From: Roseiarcus sp963775575
Lineage (GTDB): Bacteria; Pseudomonadota; Alphaproteobacteria; Rhizobiales; Beijerinckiaceae
NCBI GenBank assembly: GCA_963775575.1
Contig: CAVZJG010000002.1
Coordinates: 868,001 to 932,000 of the forward strand
DNA: 64,000 nucleotides
Direction of reading: 5' to 3'
A program made the position numbers and the translations under genes. The stretch's first letter is position 1. The number at the start of each line of letters is the position of its first letter. The notes under the pieces were generated by a model that saw nothing but the letters and a program-made list of their open reading frames with translations, searched no databases and was not told the origin of the DNA. Shown in pieces: positions 1 to 9,017 of the stretch.

Positions 1-547
1 GCGCGGCCGCGATCAGGTCGCCCACGCCGCCCGGCAGGTAGCCCTGTCCGATCACTTTCAGGCCGTCGGAAGCCGGCGCGATCGTGATGCCGCCGGTGAT
101 GCCGAGCACAATGCCGCGGAAGACCAGCATGCCGCCCAGCGTGACGATGAACGACGGGACGCCCTGATAGGCGGTCACGTAGCCGACGACCATGCCGACC
201 GCGATGCCAAGGACGACCACCACGGCTATCGTCCCCGCGAGCGGCCAATGCCACCAAATGTCCAACACCGCCGCGACGCCGCCGAGCATCCCGAGCAGCG
301 ACCCGACCGACAGGTCGATTTCGCCGGAGACGATGACGAACACCATGCCCGAGGCCAGCATGCCCGTGATCGCCATCTGGCGAAGCAGGTTCGAGAAGTT
401 GCGCGGGGTCAGGAACTGGGAGCCGCCGTTCGCGGCGTCATAGGTCAGGAAGCCGAAGAACACCCAGATGACGACGATCACCAGCAGCAGGGCCAAGATC
501 TTGTACTCGGAGAGAAAGCTCCGGAAGTCTTTCTTCATGATGGTCAT
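1..547 (-). CDS. xylH: Xylose-type ABC transporter permease, N-terminal part (runs off the window)
   Basis: Inner-membrane permease of a sugar importer. About 182 N-terminal residues are visible; the rest lies beyond base 1. The translation begins MTIMKKDFRSFL, continues with a hydrophobic helix, then a stretch containing SGEIDLSVGS, the typical loop of XylH/RbsC/GguB-type permeases (BPD_transp_2 family), followed by more membrane segments. The ATG at 547 is used; an in-frame ATG at 538 is also possible. It lies 30 bp downstream of xylG, so xylF-xylG-xylH form one minus-strand transport operon. GguB of the ChvE system is a close alternative, but the adjacent binding protein is XylF-like. Confidence 0.85.
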   Translation of the reverse strand, partial: MTIMKKDFRSFLSEYKILALLLVIVVIWVFFGFLTYDAANGGSQFLTPRNFSNLLRQMAITGMLASGMVFVIVSGEIDLSVGSLLGMLGGVAAVLDIWWHWPLAGTIAVVVVLGIAVGMVVGYVTAYQGVPSFIVTLGGMLVFRGIVLGITGGITIAPASDGLKVIGQGYLPGGVGDLIAAA

Positions 548-577
548 AGTTCGATACCGATGTTTGTGATGGCGGGA

Positions 578-2116
578 TCAGGCGGCTTCGGCTTCGGCCT
601 GGCCGATCGCGGCGGACATAACCTTTTCCTGGGTGAGATTTTTGTTGACGAAATCGCCGCGCAACTGTCCTTCGCCGATGACGAGGACGCGGTCGGAAAC
701 GCCAAGCACCTCGGGCAGTTCCGAGGAAACCATCAGCACCGCGACCCCTTGTTTAGCCAGTTCGAAGATCAGTTTGTAGATTTCGTACTTGGCGCCGACG
801 TCGATGCCGCGCGTCGGTTCGTCGAGAATGAGCACCTTGGGGTCCGGCATCAGCATTTTGGCCACCACGGCCTTCTGCTGGTTGCCGCCGGAAAGACTGG
901 AGATCGGCAGCAGCGGGTGCGCCGTCTTGATCTTCATGCGCAGGATCTCGGCGTTGATGGCCGCCAGCTCGCCCTCGACGTCGATCAGCCCGTAGCGGGT
1001 GTAGCGCCCCAGGACCGCCATGGTGATGTTGTAGCCGACGCTCATGAGCGGCACGATGCCTTGGCGCTTGCGGTCCTCGGGCACCATGGAAATGCCGACG
1101 CGCACCGCGTCGACCGGTTCGTGAATCTTGAGCTTCCGGCCCTCCAGCCAGACCTCGGCCTCATATCGGCCGGGGTAGCAGCCAAACAGCGCGGAGACCA
1201 TCTCGGTGCGTCCGGCGCCGACCAGCCCGGCGACGCCGAGAATCTCGCCGCGCCGAAGCTTGAAGGAGACGTTGTCGACCAGCTTGCGCTCGGGATTGGT
1301 CGTGTCCCAGCAGGTGACGTTGCGCGCCTCGAAGATCACGTCACCGATGTCGTGGGCTTCGCGCGGGAAGAGGTTTTTCATCTCGCGGCCGACCATCATG
1401 GTGATGATCTTGTTGGTGTTCAGCTCGGACATCGGCATTGTGGCGATATGCGTGCCGTCGCGGAGGACGGTCACCGTGTCGGCGATCTCGGCGATCTCGC
1501 CCACCTTGTGGGAGATAAAGACGCAGGCCATACCGTGCGACCTGAACTCCCGGATGAGGTCGAGAAGCGTGCGCGTCTCGGTGGCGGTCAGCGCCGAGGT
1601 CGGTTCGTCGAGAATGAGCAGTCTGGCGTTCTTGTTTATCGCCCTGGCGATCTCGATCAACTGCTGCCTGCCGCCCGAATAGGCCGAGACCGGAAGCGCG
1701 ACGTTGATGTCGGGCATCTTCAGACGCACCATCAGCTCGGCAGCGCGGGCGTTCATCCGGTCGTAGTCCATGAACCCGCCGGACGTGGTCAGCTCCGATC
1801 CGAGGAAGATGTTTTCGGCGACCGACAGGTGGGGCACCAACATCAATTCCTGATGGATGATGACGATTCCGGCCGCCTCGGTTTCCCTGATGTCCCGGGC
1901 CTTGAGTTCTTGGCCGTCCCAAAAAACGGTTCCGGTCCAGGTGCCGTAAGGCAACACCGCCGAAAGCACTTTCATCAGCGTCGACTTGCCCGCGCCGTTC
2001 TCGCCACACAGACCGACGCATTCGCCGGGGCGAACCTTCAAGTCGATGTTTTCGATCGCCGTGACGCCGGCGAATTTCTTGGTGATGTCGTGCATCTCCA
2101 AGAGATACTCGGACAT
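578..2116 (-). CDS. xylG: D-xylose ABC transporter ATP-binding protein
   Basis: Cytoplasmic ATPase of the sugar importer, 512 residues with two nucleotide-binding domains as in XylG/RbsA/GguA. First domain: Walker A GENGAGKST at residues 38-46, signature YSGGRQQ, Walker B LLILDEPTSAL. Second domain: degenerate Walker A GLVGAGRTE, signature LSGGNQQK, Walker B VLILDEPTRGID. The unequal Walker A motifs are normal for this family. The gene stands between xylF (upstream, separated by 394 bp) and xylH (30 bp downstream). Substrate is inferred from the neighbouring XylF-like binding protein; arabinose or galactose transport by a GguA-type system is the main alternative. Confidence 0.93.
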   Translation of the reverse strand: MSEYLLEMHDITKKFAGVTAIENIDLKVRPGECVGLCGENGAGKSTLMKVLSAVLPYGTWTGTVFWDGQELKARDIRETEAAGIVIIHQELMLVPHLSVAENIFLGSELTTSGGFMDYDRMNARAAELMVRLKMPDINVALPVSAYSGGRQQLIEIARAINKNARLLILDEPTSALTATETRTLLDLIREFRSHGMACVFISHKVGEIAEIADTVTVLRDGTHIATMPMSELNTNKIITMMVGREMKNLFPREAHDIGDVIFEARNVTCWDTTNPERKLVDNVSFKLRRGEILGVAGLVGAGRTEMVSALFGCYPGRYEAEVWLEGRKLKIHEPVDAVRVGISMVPEDRKRQGIVPLMSVGYNITMAVLGRYTRYGLIDVEGELAAINAEILRMKIKTAHPLLPISSLSGGNQQKAVVAKMLMPDPKVLILDEPTRGIDVGAKYEIYKLIFELAKQGVAVLMVSSELPEVLGVSDRVLVIGEGQLRGDFVNKNLTQEKVMSAAIGQAEAEAA

Positions 2117-2510
2117 GGCTGCCTCTCCCCTCTCGGCGGCGCCGCCCGGCCAGCCTGCGACGCGCTCTCAATCACATAGTGGCGCATCGCACGCGCCTCG
2201 TGAAGCGGTTTTTGCGTGACGGCGATGCGTCTCACGGATCGTTCTTACGACCTGCGGCTCGGCCGCGATTGCGTAAGATCAATACGCCGCGCCGCACGCC
2301 GCGCCGCTCCAACGTGACGGGACGGAGCCCCGGCAAAGCCCCTTCGTTCCCCAGCGGTTCGGATCGATGAGCCTATCGGCGCCAAACATCAAGGCGCCGC
2401 GGTAGGGGGGTTCGCGTCGCCGCGGCGACGAAGTCCGGCGTTCGCCAAAACCACCGGCCGCGCGAGACGTCCGGGGCGGATGGCCGCCCCGGACGGAAAC
2501 GCGTAAGGGA
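2117..2510. other. Intergenic region between xylF and xylG
   Basis: 394 bp with no convincing gene. It holds a perfect hairpin just after xylF (2469-2494) and otherwise GC-rich sequence. Long spacers with a hairpin between binding-protein and ATPase genes are common in ABC operons. No second promoter could be assigned with confidence. Confidence 0.6.
2469..2494 (-). terminator. Perfect 11-bp stem-loop after xylF
   Basis: GTCCGGGGCGG (2469-2479), loop ATGG, CCGCCCCGGAC (2484-2494): a perfect 11-bp GC-rich stem with a 4-nt loop, 16 bp beyond the xylF stop on the minus strand. No T run follows on that strand, so it is more likely an mRNA-stabilising hairpin or partial attenuator that keeps xylF transcript above xylGH than a classical Rho-independent terminator. 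Confidence 0.65.
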
Positions 2511-3524
2511 TCACTTACCTTCGATCTGCTCCTTGGTGTAGAAGCCGTCGTCGGTGAGGATATGGACGTTGTCTTTCGTAATCCCGATCGGGGTCAGCAG
2601 GAGCGAGTCGACCTGCTTCTTGCCGTTGTCGAGCTTGGCGTTGTAAGCCGGCTTATCGCCCTTGATCAAGGCCACGGCCAGCTTGGCCGCCTCGGAGGCG
2701 ATCAGCTTCAGCGGCTTGTAGACGGTGACCGTCTGGGTGCCGGCGATCACGCGCTTGACGGCGGCGAGGTCGGCGTCCTGGCCCGAGATCGGAACCTTGC
2801 CGGCCAGCCCTTGAGCGGCGAGAGCCTGAATGGCGCCGCCAGCGGTGCCGTCATTGGAGGCGATGACCGCGTCGATCTTGTTCTGGGCGGCCGTCAGGGC
2901 GTTTTCCATGATCGACATCGCGGTGGTCGGGCTCCACTCCGGAACCCACTGCGAGCCGACGATCTTGATCTTGCCGGAGTCGACAGCCGCCTGGATAACC
3001 TTCATCTGGCCGGTGCGCAGCAGCTTGGCGTTGTTATCGGTCGGAGCGCCGCCGAGCAGGTAGTAGTTGCCTTCGGGCTTGGCCTTGAAGACGCCCTCGG
3101 CCTCCAGAGTGCCGACGCGCTCGTTGTCGAACGAGATGTAAGCGTCTTCGTCCGCGCCGAGGATCAGGCGGTCATAGGACAGCACTTTGATGCCGGCCTT
3201 GTGCGCCTCGTCGATCACCGCGGTGAACACCTTCGAGTTCATCGGCACGACCACGATCGCGTCGACTTTCTTGGCGATCATGTCTTCGACCTGGTTGACC
3301 TGCTTCTGCTCGTTGGCGTCGGCCGAGGTCACGAGCACTTCGGCGCCCAGTTCCTTCGCCGCCGCAATGAAATAGTCGCGGTCGCGGGCCCAACGCTCGA
3401 CGCGCAGATCGTCGATCGAGAAGCCGAGCAGCGGTTTCGCCGGGCTGGCGCTCGCCGTGACGGCGAGCGGCAGGCAAAGGGCAAGCGCCGTGAGCGAGCC
3501 CGCCAGTACCTTAATAAGCCTCAT
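2511..3524 (-). CDS. xylF: D-xylose-binding periplasmic protein
   Basis: Periplasmic substrate-binding protein of the xylose importer, 337 residues. Residues 1 to about 27 are a signal peptide (positive start, hydrophobic core, ASA cleavage region). The mature part reads as a ribose/xylose-type binding protein: GFSIDDLRVERW near the N-terminus, DAIVVVPMNS, YDRLI, and ISGQDAD in the second lobe. The ATG at 3524 has a good ribosome site (GGAGGA on the minus strand, complement of 3531-3536). First gene of the xylF-xylG-xylH operon; high expression relative to the rest is suggested by the hairpin that follows. No xylose isomerase or xylulokinase gene is in the window. Confidence 0.93.
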   Translation of the reverse strand: MRLIKVLAGSLTALALCLPLAVTASASPAKPLLGFSIDDLRVERWARDRDYFIAAAKELGAEVLVTSADANEQKQVNQVEDMIAKKVDAIVVVPMNSKVFTAVIDEAHKAGIKVLSYDRLILGADEDAYISFDNERVGTLEAEGVFKAKPEGNYYLLGGAPTDNNAKLLRTGQMKVIQAAVDSGKIKIVGSQWVPEWSPTTAMSIMENALTAAQNKIDAVIASNDGTAGGAIQALAAQGLAGKVPISGQDADLAAVKRVIAGTQTVTVYKPLKLIASEAAKLAVALIKGDKPAYNAKLDNGKKQVDSLLLTPIGITKDNVHILTDDGFYTKEQIEGK

Positions 3525-4183
3525 AGTCCATCCTCCAATTGTGCCCCCCGAGGAGGGCGTTGCCGTCCTTGTCCGAACGGATCACGCCGAACCACACCGG
3601 TTGCCCGGCCTCAGCGTTTTGCGAAGCAGCGATCCATCCTGTCTCGGCGAGACCCTTCGGAGTGAGCGTTGACCGTAGCGCCGCTTGCGCGGATTGTTTG
3701 ATGCTCCAAATTTCCGATGTACGCAACTCAAATCCGATATCCGCCTTCAAACTCCGACAGGGCTTCGTGATATAATACCAGCGTTCTCGCCAAAAACACG
3801 GCGCGGTTGGACGGGGCCGGCCCGGTCAATCACCATATTGGATGTACATTTCGGCTGCCGCGCGAGCGGATGCGGATGATGTACGAACATCGCTGTTCCC
3901 GTGGCGTCCCCCCTCGGGAGCACACCGGCCCGCGTGCGAGCGCGCTGGGAATGTCCGGTCTTCTCCACGCGATGTCGGTGCCGGCGGCGCGAAGATGGAC
4001 GGTAGGCTTAGTGGTTTTTTGGCCCGACAGCGGCGAGGATTCTCGCTGTGAATCAGGAGCGAAGACGGCGAAACGCGCCCGGCGCGACTACGCGCCGGCC
4101 CGTCCCTGTCTTGGCGAAGGCCTGAGTTCTGCGCCTCCCCACCGTGAGCGGTCGACGAGGCCGGCGACGGCGACGGATTCGTG
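3525..4183. other. Intergenic region upstream of xylF
   Basis: About 660 bp without a supportable gene; small open frames on both strands have no recognisable protein character. It must contain the xyl promoter and probably its operator. An AT-rich patch near 3765-3785 (TATAAT on the plus strand, TATTAT on the minus) is the best promoter-like spot but no well-spaced -35 box goes with it. Confidence 0.5.
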
Positions 4184-5194
4184 TCAGATTTGCGTCGAAG
4201 CGCTCGTGCCGTGCCGTTGCGCGCTATCCAAGTGACGGCGAATGCTGTCGTTCACCTGCTCGGCGATCTTGACCGCCTCGACGCCCACTCGCCCGTCGAC
4301 CGTCGGCTGCGTTCGATGGCGCACGCAGGAAAGAAATTCGTCGATCTCGTTGCCGAGACTGTCCTCGCGCTTCACCTCGAAGACCGTGCTGTCGACGGCG
4401 CTGGCGTCGAGCGCCCCGAATTCGCCTTTCAACGCGTAGGTGAAGACGCGGTGCGTCACGAAGTCACAGACCAGATAACTGCCGGGTTGGAAGACGCGCA
4501 GGCTGCGCTCGACCTTATGGCTGACCCGGCTCGCCGTGATATTCGCCACACATCCCGACTCGAAGGTCAGCCGCGCGTTGGCGAGATCCACCTTATCGCT
4601 GAACAGCCGCGTGCCGACCGCGCTGACGTCGCTGACGGACGAGCCGGCGAGCCCGAGGATGATGTCGATGTCGTGGATCATGAGATCGAAGACCACATCG
4701 GCGTCGAGCCCTCGCTCCGTCCACGGCGAAATGCGGTTGCTTTCGAAATACAGGGGCCGGCGAACCTTCCCGGCCAGGACTTTGAAACACGAGGAGAACC
4801 GCTCGATATGGCCGACCTGCAAGATCAAGTCGCGGCTCTCGGCCGAGCGCATCAACGATTCGGCCGAGGCGATCGTATCGCTCAGGGGCTTCTCGACCAA
4901 CGTGTCGATCCCCGCTTCCTGGAGTTCGACGGCGACGGCGAAATGCTGACCAGTCGGGACGACGACGCTTGCGGCGTCGATCCTGCCGATCAGAGCGCGA
5001 TGATCGTAGAGCGCCGCGCATCCCAATTCGGCGGCGACGGCGTCAGCCGTCTCACGGTCGATGTCGACGACCGCAACCAATTCGGCGTTCTTGTTTTGCG
5101 CGTAGTGCCTCGCGTGGAACCGCCCAAAATGGCCAGTCCCGACAACGGCGACGCGAACCGGCCGGAGCCCCCCGCCATCTGACTGAGTATTCAC
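4184..5194 (-). CDS. gnnA: Gfo/Idh/MocA oxidoreductase, probable UDP-GlcNAc 3-dehydrogenase
   Basis: 336 residues. N-terminal Rossmann fold with VAVVGTGHFG, then the EKP motif (VEKPLS) and a C-terminal Gfo/Idh/MocA domain with MIHDIDII. On family grounds alone the substrate is open, but the cluster holds a DegT-type aminotransferase (6250-7398) and lpxA (9018-9842). GnnA and GnnB are known to convert UDP-GlcNAc to UDP-GlcNAc3N, and gnnAB near lpxA is the known arrangement in Acidithiobacillus. Inference: it oxidises the 3-hydroxyl of UDP-GlcNAc, giving lipid A with amide-linked instead of ester-linked 3-acyl chains. It is the last gene of the lipid A set. Confidence 0.78.
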   Translation of the reverse strand: MNTQSDGGGLRPVRVAVVGTGHFGRFHARHYAQNKNAELVAVVDIDRETADAVAAELGCAALYDHRALIGRIDAASVVVPTGQHFAVAVELQEAGIDTLVEKPLSDTIASAESLMRSAESRDLILQVGHIERFSSCFKVLAGKVRRPLYFESNRISPWTERGLDADVVFDLMIHDIDIILGLAGSSVSDVSAVGTRLFSDKVDLANARLTFESGCVANITASRVSHKVERSLRVFQPGSYLVCDFVTHRVFTYALKGEFGALDASAVDSTVFEVKREDSLGNEIDEFLSCVRHRTQPTVDGRVGVEAVKIAEQVNDSIRRHLDSAQRHGTSASTQI

Positions 5195-5354
5195 TTGGCC
5201 CCCGCTTTCGCTAGTTGACGCCAGCCGTCCCCATGTTATTCCGTCGTCGCGGCGCCCACTTTACCGCCGGCAATCGAAGGTTGCAAACCCTGCGGTCTTC
5301 CCTTACGCCGTTGAACGGTCCGCGGCCTGAGAATTATTCCTCTGATTTTCGACG

Positions 5355-6263
5355 CTAACCTGACATCGACCGCCGTTGCCACCACATCCACTGCTCCGGC
5401 GTCTCGCGAATCCAGCGCTCGAACCGGTTGGCCATCGCCGCCGTCGCGTTGCGCAGATCCGCCGCCCGATCCGCCGTCCGCTCGAACGGCAATTCCTCGT
5501 GCTCGACCAGGAAGCGTGAACGGCGATCGCGACGGATGCAGCGGCCGATCCAGAACTGCGCGCCGACGGCGCGGACAAACACCGCAGGCGCAGGGGTGAA
5601 TTTCGCCTGCTGACCGAAGAAGGGCACCACAAAAGGGGACCCCTTGTCGACATGGTCGCACACGAGGCCCAATTGTCCGCCCCGTCGCAGACCATCGATG
5701 GCCGCCTTGGCCGTAAACCGCTTCGGCCGGACGCCCTTTCCAGTCCCTTTGGCGATAAGACCCGCGGAATAGAATGGGCTTCGCGTTTCGCGCAGATATC
5801 GGTCGAGGTAGGGATTGCGCAGCGGGCGATAGACGCCGGCGAATTTGTCGCCGCAAACGCCGAAGGCGACGGCGGCCATCTCCCAGTTTCCCATGTGGAG
5901 GGTGACGCCGACCTTGGCGCCGGGTTCGCGCAGCCGGCGCTCGAACGCTTCGCGGTCCTTGATCTCGAGCCGCGAAGGGTCGGACATGATGCGGTCCAAC
6001 AGCAGCGTTTCCGCAATCGTTCGCCCCGTGTTTCGCCACATCGCCGCCGCAACTCGCTGGCGTTCCGCTGCAGACCAGTCGGGAAACGCCACGGCGAGAT
6101 TTTCGAGCGCGCGACGGTGATGCGACGTCCAGGGCGCGATCCAAGCCGTCAGGCTCGCGCCGACGGAGGCGGCGACGTCGATAGGCAGGAGTCGAAACAG
6201 AGCGGCTGCGCCCCTGGCCAGCGCGTACTCGGCGCGATGGCGCAGGTCCCTAAGCGCGAGCAC
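5355..6263 (-). CDS. Lysophospholipid/lauroyl acyltransferase (LpxL/HtrB-like)
   Basis: 302 residues, LpxL/LpxM/HtrB acyltransferase family: transfers a secondary acyl chain to a lipid A precursor at the inner membrane. Catalytic HxxxxD/E motif seen as HMGNWE, with an N-terminal hydrophobic segment and the family pattern YRPLRNPYLD. Its start overlaps the end of gnnB by 14 bp, so the two are translationally linked. It lies between gnnB and gnnA, which supports a lipid A role. Which acyl chain and which position cannot be told from sequence. Confidence 0.85.
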   Translation of the reverse strand: MLALRDLRHRAEYALARGAAALFRLLPIDVAASVGASLTAWIAPWTSHHRRALENLAVAFPDWSAAERQRVAAAMWRNTGRTIAETLLLDRIMSDPSRLEIKDREAFERRLREPGAKVGVTLHMGNWEMAAVAFGVCGDKFAGVYRPLRNPYLDRYLRETRSPFYSAGLIAKGTGKGVRPKRFTAKAAIDGLRRGGQLGLVCDHVDKGSPFVVPFFGQQAKFTPAPAVFVRAVGAQFWIGRCIRRDRRSRFLVEHEELPFERTADRAADLRNATAAMANRFERWIRETPEQWMWWQRRSMSG

Positions 6264-7398
6264 GGCGCGGCTTCATTGCAGCTGCGGCGACCGCCTCGCG
6301 CATCGCGTCGATCACGCGGTCCTGCGTCCGCTCGTCGAGATCGGCGTGCATGGGCAGGCTCAGCACTTGCTGCGAAAGCAATTCGGCGTTTTCGAGTCGG
6401 GGCGCGGCGGTTGGAAAACGTCGATAGGCCGGCGTCTGGTGCAGCGGCGTCGCATAGTGGACGGCGATCGGCACGCCGGCCGCGCGGCACGACGCTGCGA
6501 CTTCGTCGCGACCGACGGGAACCCTCACCGTGTACTGAGCCCAGACGGACCGATTCCCCTCGGCGATTCTCGGCGCGACGATCTGCGCCGGGAGCCGCTC
6601 GGCGTATCTCCTGGCCGCGACATTGCGCGCCTCGATCTCTTCCTCGAACGCCGACAGCTTTTCGATCAGCACCGCGGCTTGAATCGTGTCCAAGCGGCTG
6701 TTGCGCCCGACATGGACGTAGGCGCCGCCGCGTTCGGATTGGCCATGGCGTCGCAGCGAGCGCAACAACGAGGCGAGCGCCTCGTCATTGGTGAAGATGG
6801 CGCCGCCGTCTCCGTAACAACCCAGCGGCTTCGCCGGATAGAAGCTGGTGGTCGTGACGCCCGCGAGCGCGCCGACCCTGCCTCCGCGCCAAGTCGCGCC
6901 AAAACTCTGCGCCGCATCGGCCAAGACCTTCAGGCCATGCGTCTCGGCCAGTCGATGGATCGCCGCGTAGTCGGCCGGCTGGCCAAAGAGATCCACCGGC
7001 ATGACGCACCGCGCCCGCAGCCCGAGATCCTCGGCCGCCCGGATCGCCGCCGCCGCGCTTTCCGGGCGGAGGTTGTAGGTTTCCGTATCGACATCGGCGA
7101 AAATCGGCGTTGCCCCCACCCGCACGACGGCCTCCGCCGTCGCGACATAGGTGAAGGCCGGAACGACCACGCCGTCGCCCGGTCCGATATTCATCGCGGA
7201 CAGCGCGAGTTCGAGGGCGTCGGTGCCGTTCGCGCAACTGACGCAATAGCGAGCGCCGGAAAACTCCTGGAGGCGCCGCTCCAGTTCATCGACTTCCGGT
7301 CCGAGAATGAAACGACCATGGTCGAGCACGCGGGCCACCGCGCGATCGATTCGAAGTCCGAGCCGCCGCCGCTGCGCGGAAAGATCGATGAATTCCAT
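6250..7398 (-). CDS. gnnB: DegT/DnrJ/EryC1/StrS aminotransferase, probable UDP-GlcNAc3N transaminase
   Basis: 382 residues, PLP-dependent sugar aminotransferase. Visible: CANGTDALELAL near the N-terminus, DAAQSFGA, and the PLP-lysine region SFYPAKPLGCYGDGG. With GnnA it would turn 3-keto-UDP-GlcNAc into UDP-2-acetamido-3-amino-2,3-dideoxyglucose. Assignment rests on the cluster (gnnA, lpxA, LpxL-like gene, heptosyltransferase); other sugar aminotransferases such as WecE or PseC types look similar. Overlaps the acyltransferase start by 14 bp. A 250-bp gap separates it from the upstream heptosyltransferase gene. Confidence 0.8.
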   Translation of the reverse strand: MEFIDLSAQRRRLGLRIDRAVARVLDHGRFILGPEVDELERRLQEFSGARYCVSCANGTDALELALSAMNIGPGDGVVVPAFTYVATAEAVVRVGATPIFADVDTETYNLRPESAAAAIRAAEDLGLRARCVMPVDLFGQPADYAAIHRLAETHGLKVLADAAQSFGATWRGGRVGALAGVTTTSFYPAKPLGCYGDGGAIFTNDEALASLLRSLRRHGQSERGGAYVHVGRNSRLDTIQAAVLIEKLSAFEEEIEARNVAARRYAERLPAQIVAPRIAEGNRSVWAQYTVRVPVGRDEVAASCRAAGVPIAVHYATPLHQTPAYRRFPTAAPRLENAELLSQQVLSLPMHADLDERTQDRVIDAMREAVAAAAMKPRRARA

Positions 7399-7648
7399 AA
7401 TCGCTTTGTCCGTATGAACTTAACTATCGCCGCAGTTCGATTGCCGATCTCATGCGACGCCGCGACAACTCGGTTCGCTCGTCGCGCCGCGGTCCATTAA
7501 CACGGCTGGTCGCCGACAAACAATCGATCGAACGCCGAAATCTCGATCGCGGCCTGCCGAATCGCGCTGGAGAGCGAACGAAGTCGACAATGGGGCTGCG
7601 CCGCCCGCGAAGCGCGATGTCATGACGGAGGTCATCTCTCGACCAAGC

Positions 7649-8842
7649 TCAGCCGGGCGCCGCATCGGAATGGCCGGCCTTGGCGAGCCGCCCCTCCATG
7701 GCCTCGATCACGCGTTCGGGCGTGATCGCGCGCATGCAGGCGTGATCGTAAGGGCAGCGCGCCATGTCGCGAAGATTGCACGGCGAGCAAGCCACGCCCG
7801 CGCGCACGAGCGCGTCCGGCCGCCGGTAGGGGCCGAACCAAACCGGGTTCGTCGGGCCGAAGATCGCCACCATCGGGCGGCCAAGCGCCGTGGCCAAGTG
7901 GAGCGGCCCGGAATCGTTGGTCAGCACCATCGCCGATCGCCGAATCAACGCCGCCAGTTCCGCCAGGGAAGTCAGGCCGGCGAGCGCGACCGCGCCCGGA
8001 GCTTGCGCGGCGATCCATCGACATTCCTCCCTTTGGTTCGCCGCTCCATCGATGAGCACGGGATAGCCTCGTGCGACAAAATGCCGCGCGACCGCGGCAA
8101 AGCCTTCAGGCCGCCAGCGCTTGGTCTCCCACAGCGATCCCGGCGCGATCACGATAGGCGGCCTGCTCATCGCTCCGACATGTTCCCGCAACAGCGCATC
8201 GACGCGCTCCTCCGCCTGGGCTCGGACCGGGATCGAGAAGTCGGCCGTCTCGGGCTCGAAACCGAGCAGATTCCCGACCAGGAGGTAGCGGTCGATGGCG
8301 TGGATCGCGAGCGTCGGCAGCCGAACATGATGCGTGTAGGCCAGCCACGAGCCTTCGCGCGCCCCCTTCCAGGAACTCTTCATGGCGCCGGGCGGCAGCG
8401 TGAGCGCCTCCGCCTCCCACACCTCCTTTCGCGGGCGGTCGAAACCGATGCGGACCGGCGCCCCCGTCACCATCGACACGAAGCCGCTCTTCAGCTGACC
8501 TTGCATGTCGATGACGAGATCGTAACGGGCCGCGCGCAGGCGCGATAGCGTCGCGAGGAACCGGTGGTCGCGGATGAGCCGAGCGAAATGGGCGACGCCG
8601 TCCCATTTGTACTGAGGGGCCTCGGTCTGATTCTCGCCGTAGAGGAGAACCTCGTCCAGGGCGGGCAGATCGCGGATGAATTCCGCCGGCGTTGGTTTTG
8701 AAAGCCAGTCGATGCGCGCCGCCGGATAGCGACGGCGCAGAGCGTTGAGAAGCGGGATGGTGTGAATGACATCGCCGATCGACGACAGCTTGATCAGCAA
8801 TATGCGCTCGAAGCTTCTATCCGCTAACGTCGTGCTGGGCAT
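7649..8842 (-). CDS. Glycosyltransferase family 9 (LPS heptosyltransferase-like)
   Basis: 397 residues from the ATG at 8842 (MPSTTLADRSFERIL). GT9 hallmarks: ILLIKLSSIGDVIHTIPLL at the start of the first Rossmann domain, VIDMQG, VIAPGSLWETKRW, and TNDSGPLHLA with IFGPTNP in the second domain. It has a C-terminal Cys cluster (CSPCNLRDMARC). These enzymes add heptose to Kdo or to heptose in the LPS inner core at the cytoplasmic face of the membrane. WaaC versus WaaF versus a GT9 of other specificity cannot be separated here. A longer frame exists upstream (to 8953) but the first 37 codons have no family similarity. Confidence 0.82.
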   Translation of the reverse strand: MPSTTLADRSFERILLIKLSSIGDVIHTIPLLNALRRRYPAARIDWLSKPTPAEFIRDLPALDEVLLYGENQTEAPQYKWDGVAHFARLIRDHRFLATLSRLRAARYDLVIDMQGQLKSGFVSMVTGAPVRIGFDRPRKEVWEAEALTLPPGAMKSSWKGAREGSWLAYTHHVRLPTLAIHAIDRYLLVGNLLGFEPETADFSIPVRAQAEERVDALLREHVGAMSRPPIVIAPGSLWETKRWRPEGFAAVARHFVARGYPVLIDGAANQREECRWIAAQAPGAVALAGLTSLAELAALIRRSAMVLTNDSGPLHLATALGRPMVAIFGPTNPVWFGPYRRPDALVRAGVACSPCNLRDMARCPYDHACMRAITPERVIEAMEGRLAKAGHSDAAPG

Positions 8843-9017
8843 CGGAACTCGCGCTTGATGGCTGTTCGGACTTTCGCGTCGGCGAACCGTCGCTCCAAGC
8901 CGGACCCGAGGACGGGCCAAGCGCAGTTGCCACGGAAACGTTGCCTGGAGCAAGGTCTTTGGCGCCGGGTCCGCCTCTGCGCCTTCGGGCGTCGGCGCCC
9001 AGACGAGGACCGGAGGT

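Noticed and set aside
248..2179. Long plus-strand open frame opposite xylG (643 codons)
   Set aside because: High-GC shadow of xylG: the translation is rich in His/Asp/Arg/Gly with no family motif, while the minus strand carries a complete XylG.
4025..4047. Hairpin-like ACAGCG...CGCTGT next to a T run after gnnA
   Set aside because: The stem is imperfect and the T run lies on the wrong side for minus-strand transcription, so it is not a convincing terminator.
3807..4235. 142-codon plus-strand frame upstream of xylF
   Set aside because: No motif, atypical composition, overlaps the end of gnnA antisense; treated as non-coding.
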